From Candidatus Glassiibacteriota bacterium (GTDB lineage Bacteria > Gemmatimonadota > Glassbacteria > GWA2-58-10), in the NCBI GenBank assembly GCA_016934095.1, contig JAFGTO010000554.1, positions 1 to 6,795 on the forward strand: 6,795 nucleotides of DNA. Direction: 5' to 3'. The position numbers and the translations under genes were made by a program. This document shows, piece by piece, positions 1 to 5,170 of the stretch (its first letter is position 1; every line of letters starts with the position of its first letter). The notes below the pieces were generated by a model. That model did no database searches and was not told the DNA's origin. It worked only from the letters and a program-made list of their open reading frames with translations.

Positions 1-1
1 C

Positions 2-748
2 CGCATCCGGGCCGAGGCCGGCAAGAGCCGTTTCGAGGGGCGGCGCAAGGTATTCGTGATCACCGGTGCCGACCGCTTGCGGGCCGAGGCCTCCAATTCG
101 CTGCTCAAGCTGCTGGAGGAGCCCCTGCCTGAAGTGGTGCTGGTGCTCTGTTCCGACCGGCCGGCCAGCCTGCTGCCCACTATCCTCAGCCGCTGCCAGA
201 GGCTGCGGGTCAACCGGCCCCGTACTTCCACCCTGGAAGCGCTGCTCGTGGAAAGGTTCGCTGTCGAGGCCGGCCTGGCCCGTGAGTTGGTGAGCGCCTC
301 GGACGGCAACCTGACCCAGGCACTGAGGATGAAAGACCAGGAGGCTTTCGAGGTGCAGAAAGCCTGGGTGGAAAAAACTTTTTCGGCCGCTCTGGATACC
401 TCCCTGGCCCCGGGCTTCGAGCTGGTGGAAAACCGCTCCGGCCCGATGTGGAACCGCGGGGATTTCGAGCGCTACCTGTCTTTTCTCTGCCGGTCTGTCC
501 GCGATATCCTGGTCTGCCGCCTCCAGGCGGCAACAGCACCCGGCCCGCACCCGGCAGCGCAGCCGGAGGGCTCGCGGATCAGGGACCGCGCAGCAAGGGT
601 CGCCGACATCCATTCACTGATAAGTTTACTAGGCAGGCTGCTCGACCTTCAGGACCAGCTTAACCGCAATGTAAACCTGCGGCTGCTGGGCTGGTCGATC
701 CTGCAGAATCTTAGAGAGGTCGTTTCCCATGTCGACAGAGATAGTTGA
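2..748 (+). CDS. holB: DNA polymerase III subunit delta prime (HolB), 5'-truncated by the window edge
   Basis: Delta prime is a non-ATP-hydrolysing AAA+-type subunit of the clamp loader that places the beta sliding clamp on DNA in the cytoplasm. The reading frame is open from base 2, giving 248 visible residues. The family is usually about 320-340 residues, so the N-terminal third, where the Walker A region would lie, is upstream of the window. Visible family hallmarks are KVFVITGADRL (Walker B-like strand), then ASNSLLKLLEEP, then a strand reading VVLVLCSD, and LLPTILSRCQRLRV with the SRC motif typical of DnaX/HolB proteins. The C-terminal half is helical, as expected for the collar domain. 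A GTG at 56 is internal and not the start, because conserved sequence precedes it. The 3' end overlaps ricT by 20 bp, implying translational coupling. A DnaX (tau/gamma) paralogue is the main alternative; the short collar and the ricT neighbour favour HolB. Confidence 0.9.
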   Translation, partial: RIRAEAGKSRFEGRRKVFVITGADRLRAEASNSLLKLLEEPLPEVVLVLCSDRPASLLPTILSRCQRLRVNRPRTSTLEALLVERFAVEAGLARELVSASDGNLTQALRMKDQEAFEVQKAWVEKTFSAALDTSLAPGFELVENRSGPMWNRGDFERYLSFLCRSVRDILVCRLQAATAPGPHPAAQPEGSRIRDRAARVADIHSLISLLGRLLDLQDQLNRNVNLRLLGWSILQNLREVVSHVDRDS

Positions 749-1625
749 AGTCCAGTTCAAGGGCGAGCGTAAAGAGTTCTACCTCAACAAGAGCAGCCTC
801 GTATTCAAAATCGGCGATTACGTGGTGGTGGAGGTGGAGCGCGGGGAAGACCTGGGTAAAGTGGTGCAGAAAGGGCAGCTCTCCGAGCGCAAGCGCACCA
901 GCAAGGACGGCAAGCTGGGTGTCATCCGCCGGCTGGCCAACAGGGAAGAGATCGACAAAGTCCTCAAGCTGGTTTTCAAGGAGGCGGAAGCACTCAAGAT
1001 CTGCCATACCAAGGTCGAGGAGCACGGCCTGAACATGAAACTGGTCGATGCGGAATGGCAGTTCGATGGCAACAAAATCAGTTTTTATTTTACCGCGGAA
1101 AAACGGGTGGATTTCCGCCAGCTGGTCAAGGACCTGGCGGCGATCTTCAAGACCAGGATCGAGCTCAAGCAGATAGGGGTCCGTGATGAGGCCCGCCGGA
1201 TCGGCGGCTGCGGAAGATGCGGCTGCAAGCTCTGCTGTACGACTTTCCTCACCGATTTCGAGCCGGTCACCCTGCGGGCGGCCAAGGACCAGCGGCTTTC
1301 GCTCAACCCCTCCCAGATCAGCGGGATCTGCGGCCGCCTGATGTGCTGCCTGATGTTCGAGAGGGATTTCTACAAGGACCAGATCAGGAAATTCCCCAAG
1401 GAAGGCAAGGAATTCATCTTGGGCGACAGGGAATCGGAGCGTGTCTCGGGACTGGACATCTTCAATGAAATGGTAGAGCTGACCAACCGCGAGGGCTTCC
1501 GCCGCAAGATCCCGCTGGAAGATTTCAACAAGGCCGCTGTCGAGTTTACCGGCAGGAAAAACAGGCAGGTGAAACCCTCCTCTGCCCCTGAAAACAGCCG
1601 TAAAAATGCCGGAAACAGTTCCTGA
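729..1625 (+). CDS. ricT: PSP1 domain regulatory protein RicT (YaaT)
   Basis: The product has 298 residues, close to the family size. In Bacillus subtilis, RicT (YaaT) acts with RicA and RicF in a complex that carries [4Fe-4S] clusters and influences RNA maturation through RNase Y and developmental phosphorelay activity; its role in other phyla is less defined. The PSP1 C-terminal domain covers roughly residues 80-170. The signature block runs GVRDEARRIGG followed by a Cys cluster at C161, C164, C166, C169 and C170. A second block, SLNPSQISGICGRLMCC, carries C201, C206 and C207. C92 makes nine cysteines in all, candidate iron-sulfur ligands. The tail after about residue 275 is polar and low in complexity. 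The ATG at 729 is supported by an AGAGAGG ribosome-binding site at 713-719, nine bases upstream, inside the end of holB. The holB-ricT pairing matches the conserved order in Firmicutes, but the usual next gene (yabA in Bacillus) is absent here. Identification is firm; the function in this host is inferred. Confidence 0.92.
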   Translation: MSTEIVEVQFKGERKEFYLNKSSLVFKIGDYVVVEVERGEDLGKVVQKGQLSERKRTSKDGKLGVIRRLANREEIDKVLKLVFKEAEALKICHTKVEEHGLNMKLVDAEWQFDGNKISFYFTAEKRVDFRQLVKDLAAIFKTRIELKQIGVRDEARRIGGCGRCGCKLCCTTFLTDFEPVTLRAAKDQRLSLNPSQISGICGRLMCCLMFERDFYKDQIRKFPKEGKEFILGDRESERVSGLDIFNEMVELTNREGFRRKIPLEDFNKAAVEFTGRKNRQVKPSSAPENSRKNAGNSS

Positions 1626-1656
1626 AAAGCATCTGTCTTAGAGGAAAATTCCCGTT

Positions 1657-1674
1657 CTGCCGCCATTACGGCAG
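1657..1674 (+). promoter_or_regulatory. Dyad 1, candidate activator-binding site
   Basis: CTGCCGCCATTACGGCAG has perfect 6-bp arms (CTGCCG/CGGCAG) around a 6-bp centre. It shares the outer CTGCC...GGCAG halves and the CCATTA core with dyad 2, centred about 42 bp downstream (roughly four helical turns). It ends about 139 bp upstream of the sigma-54 element, within the usual range for an upstream activating sequence. It could instead be a weak transcription-termination hairpin of ricT, because TTTTT follows after a 9-base gap at 1684-1688. Confidence 0.5.
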
Positions 1675-1699
1675 TAATCTGACTTTTTAACTGTCTTGT

Positions 1700-1716
1700 G
1701 CTGCCATTATGGCAGC
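1700..1716 (+). promoter_or_regulatory. Dyad 2, candidate activator-binding site
   Basis: GCTGCCATTATGGCAGC is a perfect inverted repeat with 8-bp arms around a single central T. It is followed by CCAAGG with no T tract, so it is not a terminator. Its centre is about 105 bp upstream of the -24 element, a typical position for the binding site of a sigma-54 enhancer-binding protein. The identity of the cognate regulator cannot be told from this window. Confidence 0.55.
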
Positions 1717-1770
1717 CAAGGCTTGCCTCTTGGGTATCCCACCCTCCCGCAACAATCTCCTTATCCGTTT

Positions 1771-1796
1771 ATCTTATTATTTTGTAATAATTTATC
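1771..1796 (+). promoter_or_regulatory. AT-rich spacer between the dyads and the sigma-54 promoter
   Basis: An almost pure A/T stretch lies between the upstream dyads and the promoter and contains the inverted repeat TTATTA-TTTTG-TAATAA at 1774-1790. At sigma-54 promoters such DNA often bends, or binds IHF/HU, so that the activator can reach the holoenzyme. No clear match to the IHF consensus is visible, so the bending role is inference. Confidence 0.3.
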
Positions 1797-1812
1797 TCGA
1801 CCAGCCTCTTAC

Positions 1813-1828
1813 TGGCACGCCCCTTGCT
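1813..1828 (+). promoter_or_regulatory. Sigma-54 (RpoN) -24/-12 promoter of hsp20
   Basis: TGGCACGCCCCTTGCT matches the full TGGCACG-N4-TTGCW consensus at every defined position. The GG (1814-1815) and GC (1826-1827) are 12 bp apart, which is the invariant spacing. The predicted transcription start is about 1839, giving a leader of about 96 nt before the hsp20 ATG. No comparably good -35/-10 pair is obvious between this element and the gene. Transcription is therefore expected to need RpoN and an ATP-hydrolysing enhancer-binding activator. Confidence 0.88.
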
Positions 1829-1922
1829 TTTACTACAGGCGGGCTTCGAAATGATGATAACTATCCCGTTAAACCGGGAGCTTTGATCAAAACCAACAAC
1901 CATCAACTCTATGCATCAATCA

Positions 1923-1928
1923 AGGAGG
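1923..1928 (+). promoter_or_regulatory. Ribosome-binding site fixing the hsp20 start
   Basis: AGGAGG sits six bases before the ATG at 1935. This selects that start over the in-frame ATG at 1911, which lies upstream of the ribosome-binding site and would add eight non-conserved residues. Confidence 0.9.
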
Positions 1929-1934
1929 CTTAAG

Positions 1935-2375
1935 ATGAAACTGGTGAGATGGACACCCACTAGCGCGCCGGCCCGGCGCAATTTCTGGGCCGATCCTTTC
2001 GTGGACCTTTTCGATCTCTGGGCCAGCGACAACCGCGACAGCGGCCTGAGGGTAGACCTGGTCGAAAAAGATGACCACTACGTTATCTCCGCCGAGCTCC
2101 CCGGCGTAAAATCCGAGGACCTCAATATCTCGGTCGACAACGACGTGCTTACCATCTCGGCCGAGAAGCGCGATGAGTTCGAGGGACAGGAAGGCGGAGT
2201 CTACCGCAGGGAGCGCAGTTTCGGCCGCGTCAGCCGCTCTTTCCAGCTGGGCAGCCAGGTGGATGTCGACAAGATCGACGCCGAGTACAAGGACGGGGTG
2301 CTGAAACTCACCCTGCCCAAGGTGGAAAAGGCCAAGCCCAGGGAAGTGAAGGTCAAGGTAAAAAACGCCAAGTAA
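1935..2375 (+). CDS. Hsp20/alpha-crystallin small heat-shock protein
   Basis: The product is a 146-residue ATP-independent holdase chaperone that binds unfolding cytoplasmic proteins and keeps them refoldable by DnaK/ClpB. Residues 1-37 form a short N-terminal arm rich in aromatics (NFWADPFVDLFDLW), as in class A bacterial sHSPs. The alpha-crystallin domain covers about residues 38-135, with YVISAELPGVKSEDLNIS, then VLTISAEKR, then ERSFGRVSRSFQL, and the diagnostic GVLKLTLPK at 121-129. The C-terminal tail carries VKVKVK (138-143), a variant of the I/V-X-I/V motif that docks into neighbouring subunits during oligomerisation. There are no cysteines. The gene stands alone between a sigma-54 promoter and a strong terminator, so it is probably monocistronic. 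Sigma-54 control is uncommon for this family, though a sigma-54 promoter has been described for E. coli ibpB. Family assignment is secure; client range is not knowable from sequence. Confidence 0.96.
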   Translation: MKLVRWTPTSAPARRNFWADPFVDLFDLWASDNRDSGLRVDLVEKDDHYVISAELPGVKSEDLNISVDNDVLTISAEKRDEFEGQEGGVYRRERSFGRVSRSFQLGSQVDVDKIDAEYKDGVLKLTLPKVEKAKPREVKVKVKNAK

Positions 2376-2400
2376 ACGGATAATCGGCCACTTCCCTTTC

Positions 2401-2435
2401 AGCGCCGGTGCAAAATTGCACCGGCGCTTTTTTTT
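2401..2435 (+). terminator. Intrinsic terminator of hsp20
   Basis: An 11-bp perfect GC-rich stem (AGCGCCGGTGC / GCACCGGCGCT) closes a six-base AAAATT loop, which can pair further to give 13-bp arms. It is followed directly by eight T residues (2428-2435) and begins 25 bases after the hsp20 stop codon. This is a textbook Rho-independent terminator for the + strand. Confidence 0.95.
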
Positions 2436-2516
2436 GCTTCATCAGACCGCTATTTTATACTATAGTGGTTGTCAAAATAATTTAACGAATTAATTTTCTC
2501 ATGTTGAAAAAGTGCT

Positions 2517-2661
2517 TTTTACGGAAATAGAGCTTAGCCACCAAACAAGAAAAAAAATTTTGGAAAGAGAAAAGGGGGCTTCGGGGGAAAGGAGAAGAAC
2601 CTTTTCCAAAAGGTTTTCTCCTTTCCCCCGAACACTCCTGGACTATATATTTTCCGTAAAA
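2517..2661. repeat. 145-bp element bounded by 11-bp inverted repeats (possible MITE-like or palindromic intergenic repeat)
   Basis: TTTTACGGAAA at 2517-2527 is the exact reverse complement of TTTCCGTAAAA at 2651-2661. The interval holds a polypurine run and a long hairpin (2580-2632). Small size, terminal inverted repeats, intergenic location and lack of a coding sequence fit a non-autonomous mobile element or a dispersed intergenic palindrome. No convincing target-site duplication is visible next to the ends, and whether the sequence is multicopy cannot be seen from one window. Confidence 0.4.
2580..2632. repeat. 53-nt long hairpin (17 + 8 bp stem)
   Basis: The outer arms 2580-2596 (TTCGGGGGAAAGGAGAA) and 2616-2632 are perfect 17-bp reverse complements. 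After one bulged G (2597) an inner perfect 8-bp stem AACCTTTT/AAAAGGTT (2598-2605 and 2608-2615) closes on CC. No T tract follows, so it is not a canonical terminator of the + strand. Its G-rich/C-rich arms with a TTTTCCAAAA tip resemble hairpins often dispersed in bacterial intergenic DNA. The folded form would be very stable in RNA or in extruded DNA. Confidence 0.8.
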
Positions 2662-2732
2662 TGTTTTCAGGTGAGTCGGAAACGTTCTTACCCACTGGCC
2701 GCAGCCCGCACTACCCGCCAGGCAGGCCGGGA

Positions 2733-3725
2733 ATGCTGATAATCCGGAGCATGAGCTTGAAAAAATATCTTCCCTTACTCTGGCTGGCGCTCGTCCCGGG
2801 TGTCTCCCTGGCGCAGTCTGATACCGCGGCCGTGCCCGACGGCCTGAGAGAAAGCTTCGACAAGATTCTCCGTATGGCAGAGCAGGCCCAGCGCATTTTC
2901 GATGACTCGCTGGCCCCGCGGCCCCCGGGAGCTATCCCCCCTATCCCGGAGCACCCGGAATGGGAGCTTGTCGCGCCGTCCGGGAAAGACGGGCCGCCGG
3001 CCCTGCAGCTCGTGGTCGCCGGCTCGCGCGCAGGCTCGCTCAGCCTGGAAGTCCCCGCGGCGGTTTTTTACCTGGAGCGCCCCGGTCCCGGCGGGTCCCG
3101 GCTGGACAGCCTGGCCCCGGTCGCCTGGACTCCCGGCGAGAGGAACTCCGCCGCGTACAGCGGCCCCTGCCGCGGCCCGCTGCGCCTAAGCTGCCGGGTC
3201 GACTGCGTGGGCCCGGTGGTCAACTACCGCCTCGACCTGGAAAACACCGGCAAAGACACCCTCCGCGGCCTGCAGGCCCTGGTGGCTGTGGGGCTGGATG
3301 CACTGCCGGCTTTCAGCCGCCGCGGCCCGCAGCCCGGCGGTGCTGTCCCGGCTGCCCCGGGCAATGACATCCCGGGCCGGCTTTACCTCTTTTGCTCCGG
3401 CGCCTGGGTTTGCGCGGACAGCTTAATGGATGGCCGCCGGCCGGAAGAAGCTGTCTTTCTGCCTTTCAACCGGGAGGCCGGCCCGCTGGCCCGGCTCTTT
3501 GGCGGCGGACGCACAGCCACCACGGACATCCGGCTGCAGGGCAACACGGTCTACCTGCTCAGCCGGGACCGGCTCTGGCGCCTGGATGCCTCCGCCTCCC
3601 CGGCCGCCAGTTTCTGTTTCCAGCCCGCGCCGCCCAGGCTCTATCTCAACCCCGGTGCAGCCAGCCTGGCCCCCGGAGAAAAGATCTCCGTGGGCGGGAT
3701 CATTTCTCTGAACCCCGCCCGCTGA
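2733..3725 (+). CDS. Exported protein of unknown function
   Basis: I do not recognise the family. The 330-residue product begins with a signal peptide: a basic n-region (R5, K10, K11), a hydrophobic core YLPLLWLALVPG and a cleavage-like SLA-Q at about residue 27. The mature part starts with a helical segment (about 36-60), then a proline-rich linker (APRPPGAIPPIPEHP). The rest is strand-rich, with PVVNYRLDLENTGKDTLRGLQ (161-181) reading like a beta-sandwich strand pair, and ends in SLAPGEKISVGGIISL. Six cysteines (C146, C154, C158, C221, C227, C295) could form disulfides after export. The tail and the NTG segment recall galactose-mutarotase-like or carbohydrate-associated beta-sandwich domains, but this is weak. 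The start at 2733 has AGGCAGG at 2720-2726 at good spacing. ATG 2751 is a real alternative, but its only GGAG lies one base away. Codon bias is strongly GC-rich, supporting real coding. Neighbouring carbohydrate genes suggest, without proving, a related role. Confidence 0.72.
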   Translation: MLIIRSMSLKKYLPLLWLALVPGVSLAQSDTAAVPDGLRESFDKILRMAEQAQRIFDDSLAPRPPGAIPPIPEHPEWELVAPSGKDGPPALQLVVAGSRAGSLSLEVPAAVFYLERPGPGGSRLDSLAPVAWTPGERNSAAYSGPCRGPLRLSCRVDCVGPVVNYRLDLENTGKDTLRGLQALVAVGLDALPAFSRRGPQPGGAVPAAPGNDIPGRLYLFCSGAWVCADSLMDGRRPEEAVFLPFNREAGPLARLFGGGRTATTDIRLQGNTVYLLSRDRLWRLDASASPAASFCFQPAPPRLYLNPGAASLAPGEKISVGGIISLNPAR

Positions 3726-3750
3726 GCGCCCCATCCCTTCCCGGCTACCC

Positions 3751-3779
3751 TTGCCAGCGGGAGACAATTTTTATATTAT
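3751..3779 (+). promoter_or_regulatory. Candidate sigma-70 promoter for the KDG kinase gene
   Basis: TTGCCA (3751-3756) and TATTAT (3774-3779) are separated by exactly 17 bp, each matching the -35 or -10 consensus at five of six positions. The -10 lies in an AT-rich island inside otherwise GC-rich DNA. Predicted initiation near 3786 gives a leader of about 140 nt. Part of that leader (about 3826-3853) repeats ACCGG/CCGGT motifs that could be a regulator site. Promoter activity is inferred from sequence only. Confidence 0.5.
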
Positions 3780-3915
3780 ACACCCCCGACTTTTTGAAAC
3801 CAGTGCGGACAGACCCTTGGTTGAAAGCCGGTCTTTCCGTTACCGGACCGGTCTCGCAGGCCCGGCCCTCCACTGCCGGGGCCGCAGGCAGGCTTTTTAA
3901 CCCAAACGAGAAACC

Positions 3916-3921
3916 AGGAGG
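3916..3921 (+). promoter_or_regulatory. Ribosome-binding site fixing the KDG kinase start
   Basis: AGGAGG lies seven bases before ATG 3929. The same frame stays open far upstream to about 3392, but that extension overlaps the preceding gene and has no family similarity. This site is therefore what sets the start. Confidence 0.9.
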
Positions 3922-3928
3922 TACTCAA

Positions 3929-5029
3929 ATGAACACCATCGAGGTCAAACCGGCGGAAAGCTGCAAGTTCGACATCCTCTCCCTGGGAGAGATAATGCTG
4001 CGCCTCGACCCCGGCGACCTGCGGATCAGGACCACCCGCTCGTTCCGGGTATGGGAAGGCGGCGGCGAGTACAACGTGGCCCGGGGCCTGAGGAAGTGTT
4101 TCGGTATGCGCGCGGCGGTGGTAACCGCCATCCCGGACAACGAGGTCGGCCGCCTGCTCGAGGACCTGATCCTCCAGGGCGGGGTGGACATCAGCCATGT
4201 CAAATGGGTACCTTTCGATGGTATCGGGCGCAACGCGCGGGTGGGCCTCAACTTTACCGAGAAAGGTTTCGGCTGCCGCGCCGCCCTGGGCTGCTCGGAC
4301 CGTGCCTACAGCGCGGCCAGCCAGCTCAAGGCCGGGGACATCGACTGGGAGGGGATCTTCGGCGGCGAGGGTGTGCGCTGGTTCCACTGCGGAGGGATCT
4401 ACGCCGCGCTCAGCAGCACCACCAGCGATGTGATCATCGAGGCCATGGAGTGCGCCAGGAAGCACGGAACGGTAACCTCGTTCGACCTGAATTTCAGGCC
4501 CAGCCTCTGGCAAAGCTCCGGCGGCACCGAAAAAGCCAAGGAGGTCAACTGCAGGCTCGCCCCCCTGGTGGATGTGATGATCGGCAACGAGGAGGATTTT
4601 ACCGCCGCTTTCGGCTACGAGGTCCCCGGGGTGGACAAGAGCCTGAGCAAGCTCGACCCACGGGGTTTCAGGCAGATGATCTCCGAGGTGGTGAAAGATT
4701 TCCCCAATTTCAAAGGCGTGGCCACCACCCTGCGCAATGCCAGGACAGCCACGGTCAACGACTGGGGCGCGATCCTCTGGATGGACGGCGAATTTTTCGA
4801 GGCCACCCAGCGGCCGGACCTGGAGATCTACGACCGGGTGGGCGGCGGCGACAGTTTCGCCAGCGGCCTGGTCTACGGCCTGATGACCGGCAAGACCCCG
4901 GAAGAGGCGGTCAACTACGGTGCGGCCCACGGCGCCCTGGCCATGACCACCCCGGGCGATACCACCATGGCTACCCTGAAAGAAGTGGAAAAAGTGATGA
5001 AAGGCGGAGGTGCCCGGGTGGCGAGATAG
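3929..5029 (+). CDS. kdgK: PfkB-family sugar kinase, probable 2-dehydro-3-deoxygluconokinase (KDG kinase)
   Basis: The 366-residue product is a ribokinase/PfkB-fold kinase. KDG kinase uses ATP to convert 2-keto-3-deoxygluconate to its 6-phosphate, which KDPG aldolase then splits to pyruvate and glyceraldehyde-3-phosphate; it acts in the cytoplasm. FDILSLGEIMLRLDP (14-28) forms the first strand. EGGGEYNVARGL (43-54) is the substrate-side PfkB signature. FDLNFRPSLW (185-194) is characteristic of KDG kinase-like members, and GNEEDF (219-224) follows. YDRVGGGDSFASGL (301-314) is the second PfkB signature, with the catalytic base expected at D308. The DRVGGGD form, rather than DTVGAGD, is common in this subgroup. 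About 14 residues precede the conserved core. It lies 129 bp upstream of a lyase-like gene in the same direction, which supports a role in uronate or other acidic sugar catabolism. Fructokinase or another PfkB specificity cannot be excluded by sequence inspection. Confidence 0.82.
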   Translation: MNTIEVKPAESCKFDILSLGEIMLRLDPGDLRIRTTRSFRVWEGGGEYNVARGLRKCFGMRAAVVTAIPDNEVGRLLEDLILQGGVDISHVKWVPFDGIGRNARVGLNFTEKGFGCRAALGCSDRAYSAASQLKAGDIDWEGIFGGEGVRWFHCGGIYAALSSTTSDVIIEAMECARKHGTVTSFDLNFRPSLWQSSGGTEKAKEVNCRLAPLVDVMIGNEEDFTAAFGYEVPGVDKSLSKLDPRGFRQMISEVVKDFPNFKGVATTLRNARTATVNDWGAILWMDGEFFEATQRPDLEIYDRVGGGDSFASGLVYGLMTGKTPEEAVNYGAAHGALAMTTPGDTTMATLKEVEKVMKGGGARVAR

Positions 5030-5064
5030 AACCGCCCTTGCGCCCCGCTCATCCTCTGCAATAG

Positions 5065-5110
5065 AGGCCGCTCCTGCCTCCCGGCCACACCGCGGACGCA
5101 GGGGCGGCCT
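5065..5110 (+). other. GC-rich stem-loop between the kinase and lyase genes
   Basis: AGGCCGCTCCTGC (5065-5077) pairs with GCAGGGGCGGCCT (5098-5110): 13 positions, one of which is a U-G wobble in RNA, enclosing a 20-nt loop. No T tract follows, so it is not a standard intrinsic terminator. It could stabilise the upstream mRNA, mark a processing point, or set different expression of the two genes. Confidence 0.5.
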
Positions 5111-5144
5111 GTCCGGTCGGCCGGGAAGTACCCACAGCTTAAGC

Positions 5145-5149
5145 GGAGG
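5145..5149 (+). promoter_or_regulatory. Ribosome-binding site fixing the GTG start of the lyase gene
   Basis: GGAGG is nine bases before GTG 5159 but 21 bases before the next in-frame ATG at 5171, so the GTG is the better start. Both starts would leave a usable signal peptide. Confidence 0.7.
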
Positions 5150-5152
5150 CGA

Positions 5153-5170
5153 TTTCCCGTGAACGGGAAA
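5153..5170. promoter_or_regulatory. Perfect 18-bp dyad spanning the GTG start codon
   Basis: TTTCCCGTGAACGGGAAA has perfect 8-bp arms around a GA centre, with the GTG initiation codon (5159-5161) at the apex. It lies four bases after the GGAGG. It could be an operator for a dimeric repressor or an RNA hairpin that limits initiation. I find no second copy in the window. Confidence 0.5.

Larger units (their letters stand above)
1626..1934 (+). promoter_or_regulatory. 309-bp control region of the hsp20 gene
   Basis: I see no credible gene in this gap. It holds, in order, an 18-bp dyad (1657-1674), a 17-bp dyad (1700-1716), an AT-rich stretch with a small inverted repeat, a sigma-54 promoter (1813-1828) and a predicted leader of about 96 nt ending in the hsp20 ribosome-binding site. 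This arrangement of upstream dyads, bendable DNA and a -24/-12 element is the standard architecture of enhancer-activated sigma-54 promoters. The leader contains a weak hairpin (TCCCG/CGGGA around 1864-1879) and a 10-bp palindrome TTTGATCAAA at 1882-1891 of unknown meaning. Confidence 0.7.
2436..2732. other. AT-rich non-coding gap with a repeat element, upstream of the secreted-protein gene
   Basis: Nearly 300 bp without a credible gene. Its base composition is far more AT-rich than the flanking genes up to about 2670. It contains the inverted-repeat-bounded element and hairpin listed separately. Two weak promoter-like patterns are visible: TATACT at 2456-2461 with a poor -35, and TTGTCA at 2469-2474 with a poor -10 about 16 bp later. 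Neither is convincing. A 75-codon open frame from 2512 reads through the hairpin and lacks any recognisable protein features, so I treat it as non-coding. Confidence 0.55.

Noticed and set aside
1657..1688. Intrinsic terminator of ricT
   Set aside because: The stem is only 6 bp and the TTTTT begins nine bases after it. Similarity to the downstream dyad makes a protein-binding site more likely, though weak termination cannot be excluded.
1709..1933. A 74-codon open frame across the hsp20 control region
   Set aside because: It runs through the sigma-54 promoter and AT-rich spacer, begins inside a dyad without a ribosome-binding site, and has no protein-like features.
1839..1934. RNA thermometer (ROSE or fourU type) in the hsp20 leader
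   Set aside because: No segment of the leader pairs convincingly with the AAGGAGG site. The only hairpin (around 1864-1879) is short and about 45 nt upstream.
2512..2739. A 75-codon open frame across the long hairpin
   Set aside because: It lacks a good ribosome-binding site, and its coding content is mostly the two arms of the hairpin. It is better read as a non-coding repeat.
3392..3928. In-frame extension of the KDG kinase by 179 codons upstream
   Set aside because: It overlaps the end of the exported-protein gene in another frame, has Pro/Arg/Gly-rich nonsense composition, and a strong AGGAGG sits right before ATG 3929.
4051..5064. A 337-codon + strand frame inside the kinase gene
   Set aside because: It is a shifted frame of kdgK dominated by Arg, Gly and Pro. 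The other frame carries both PfkB signatures.
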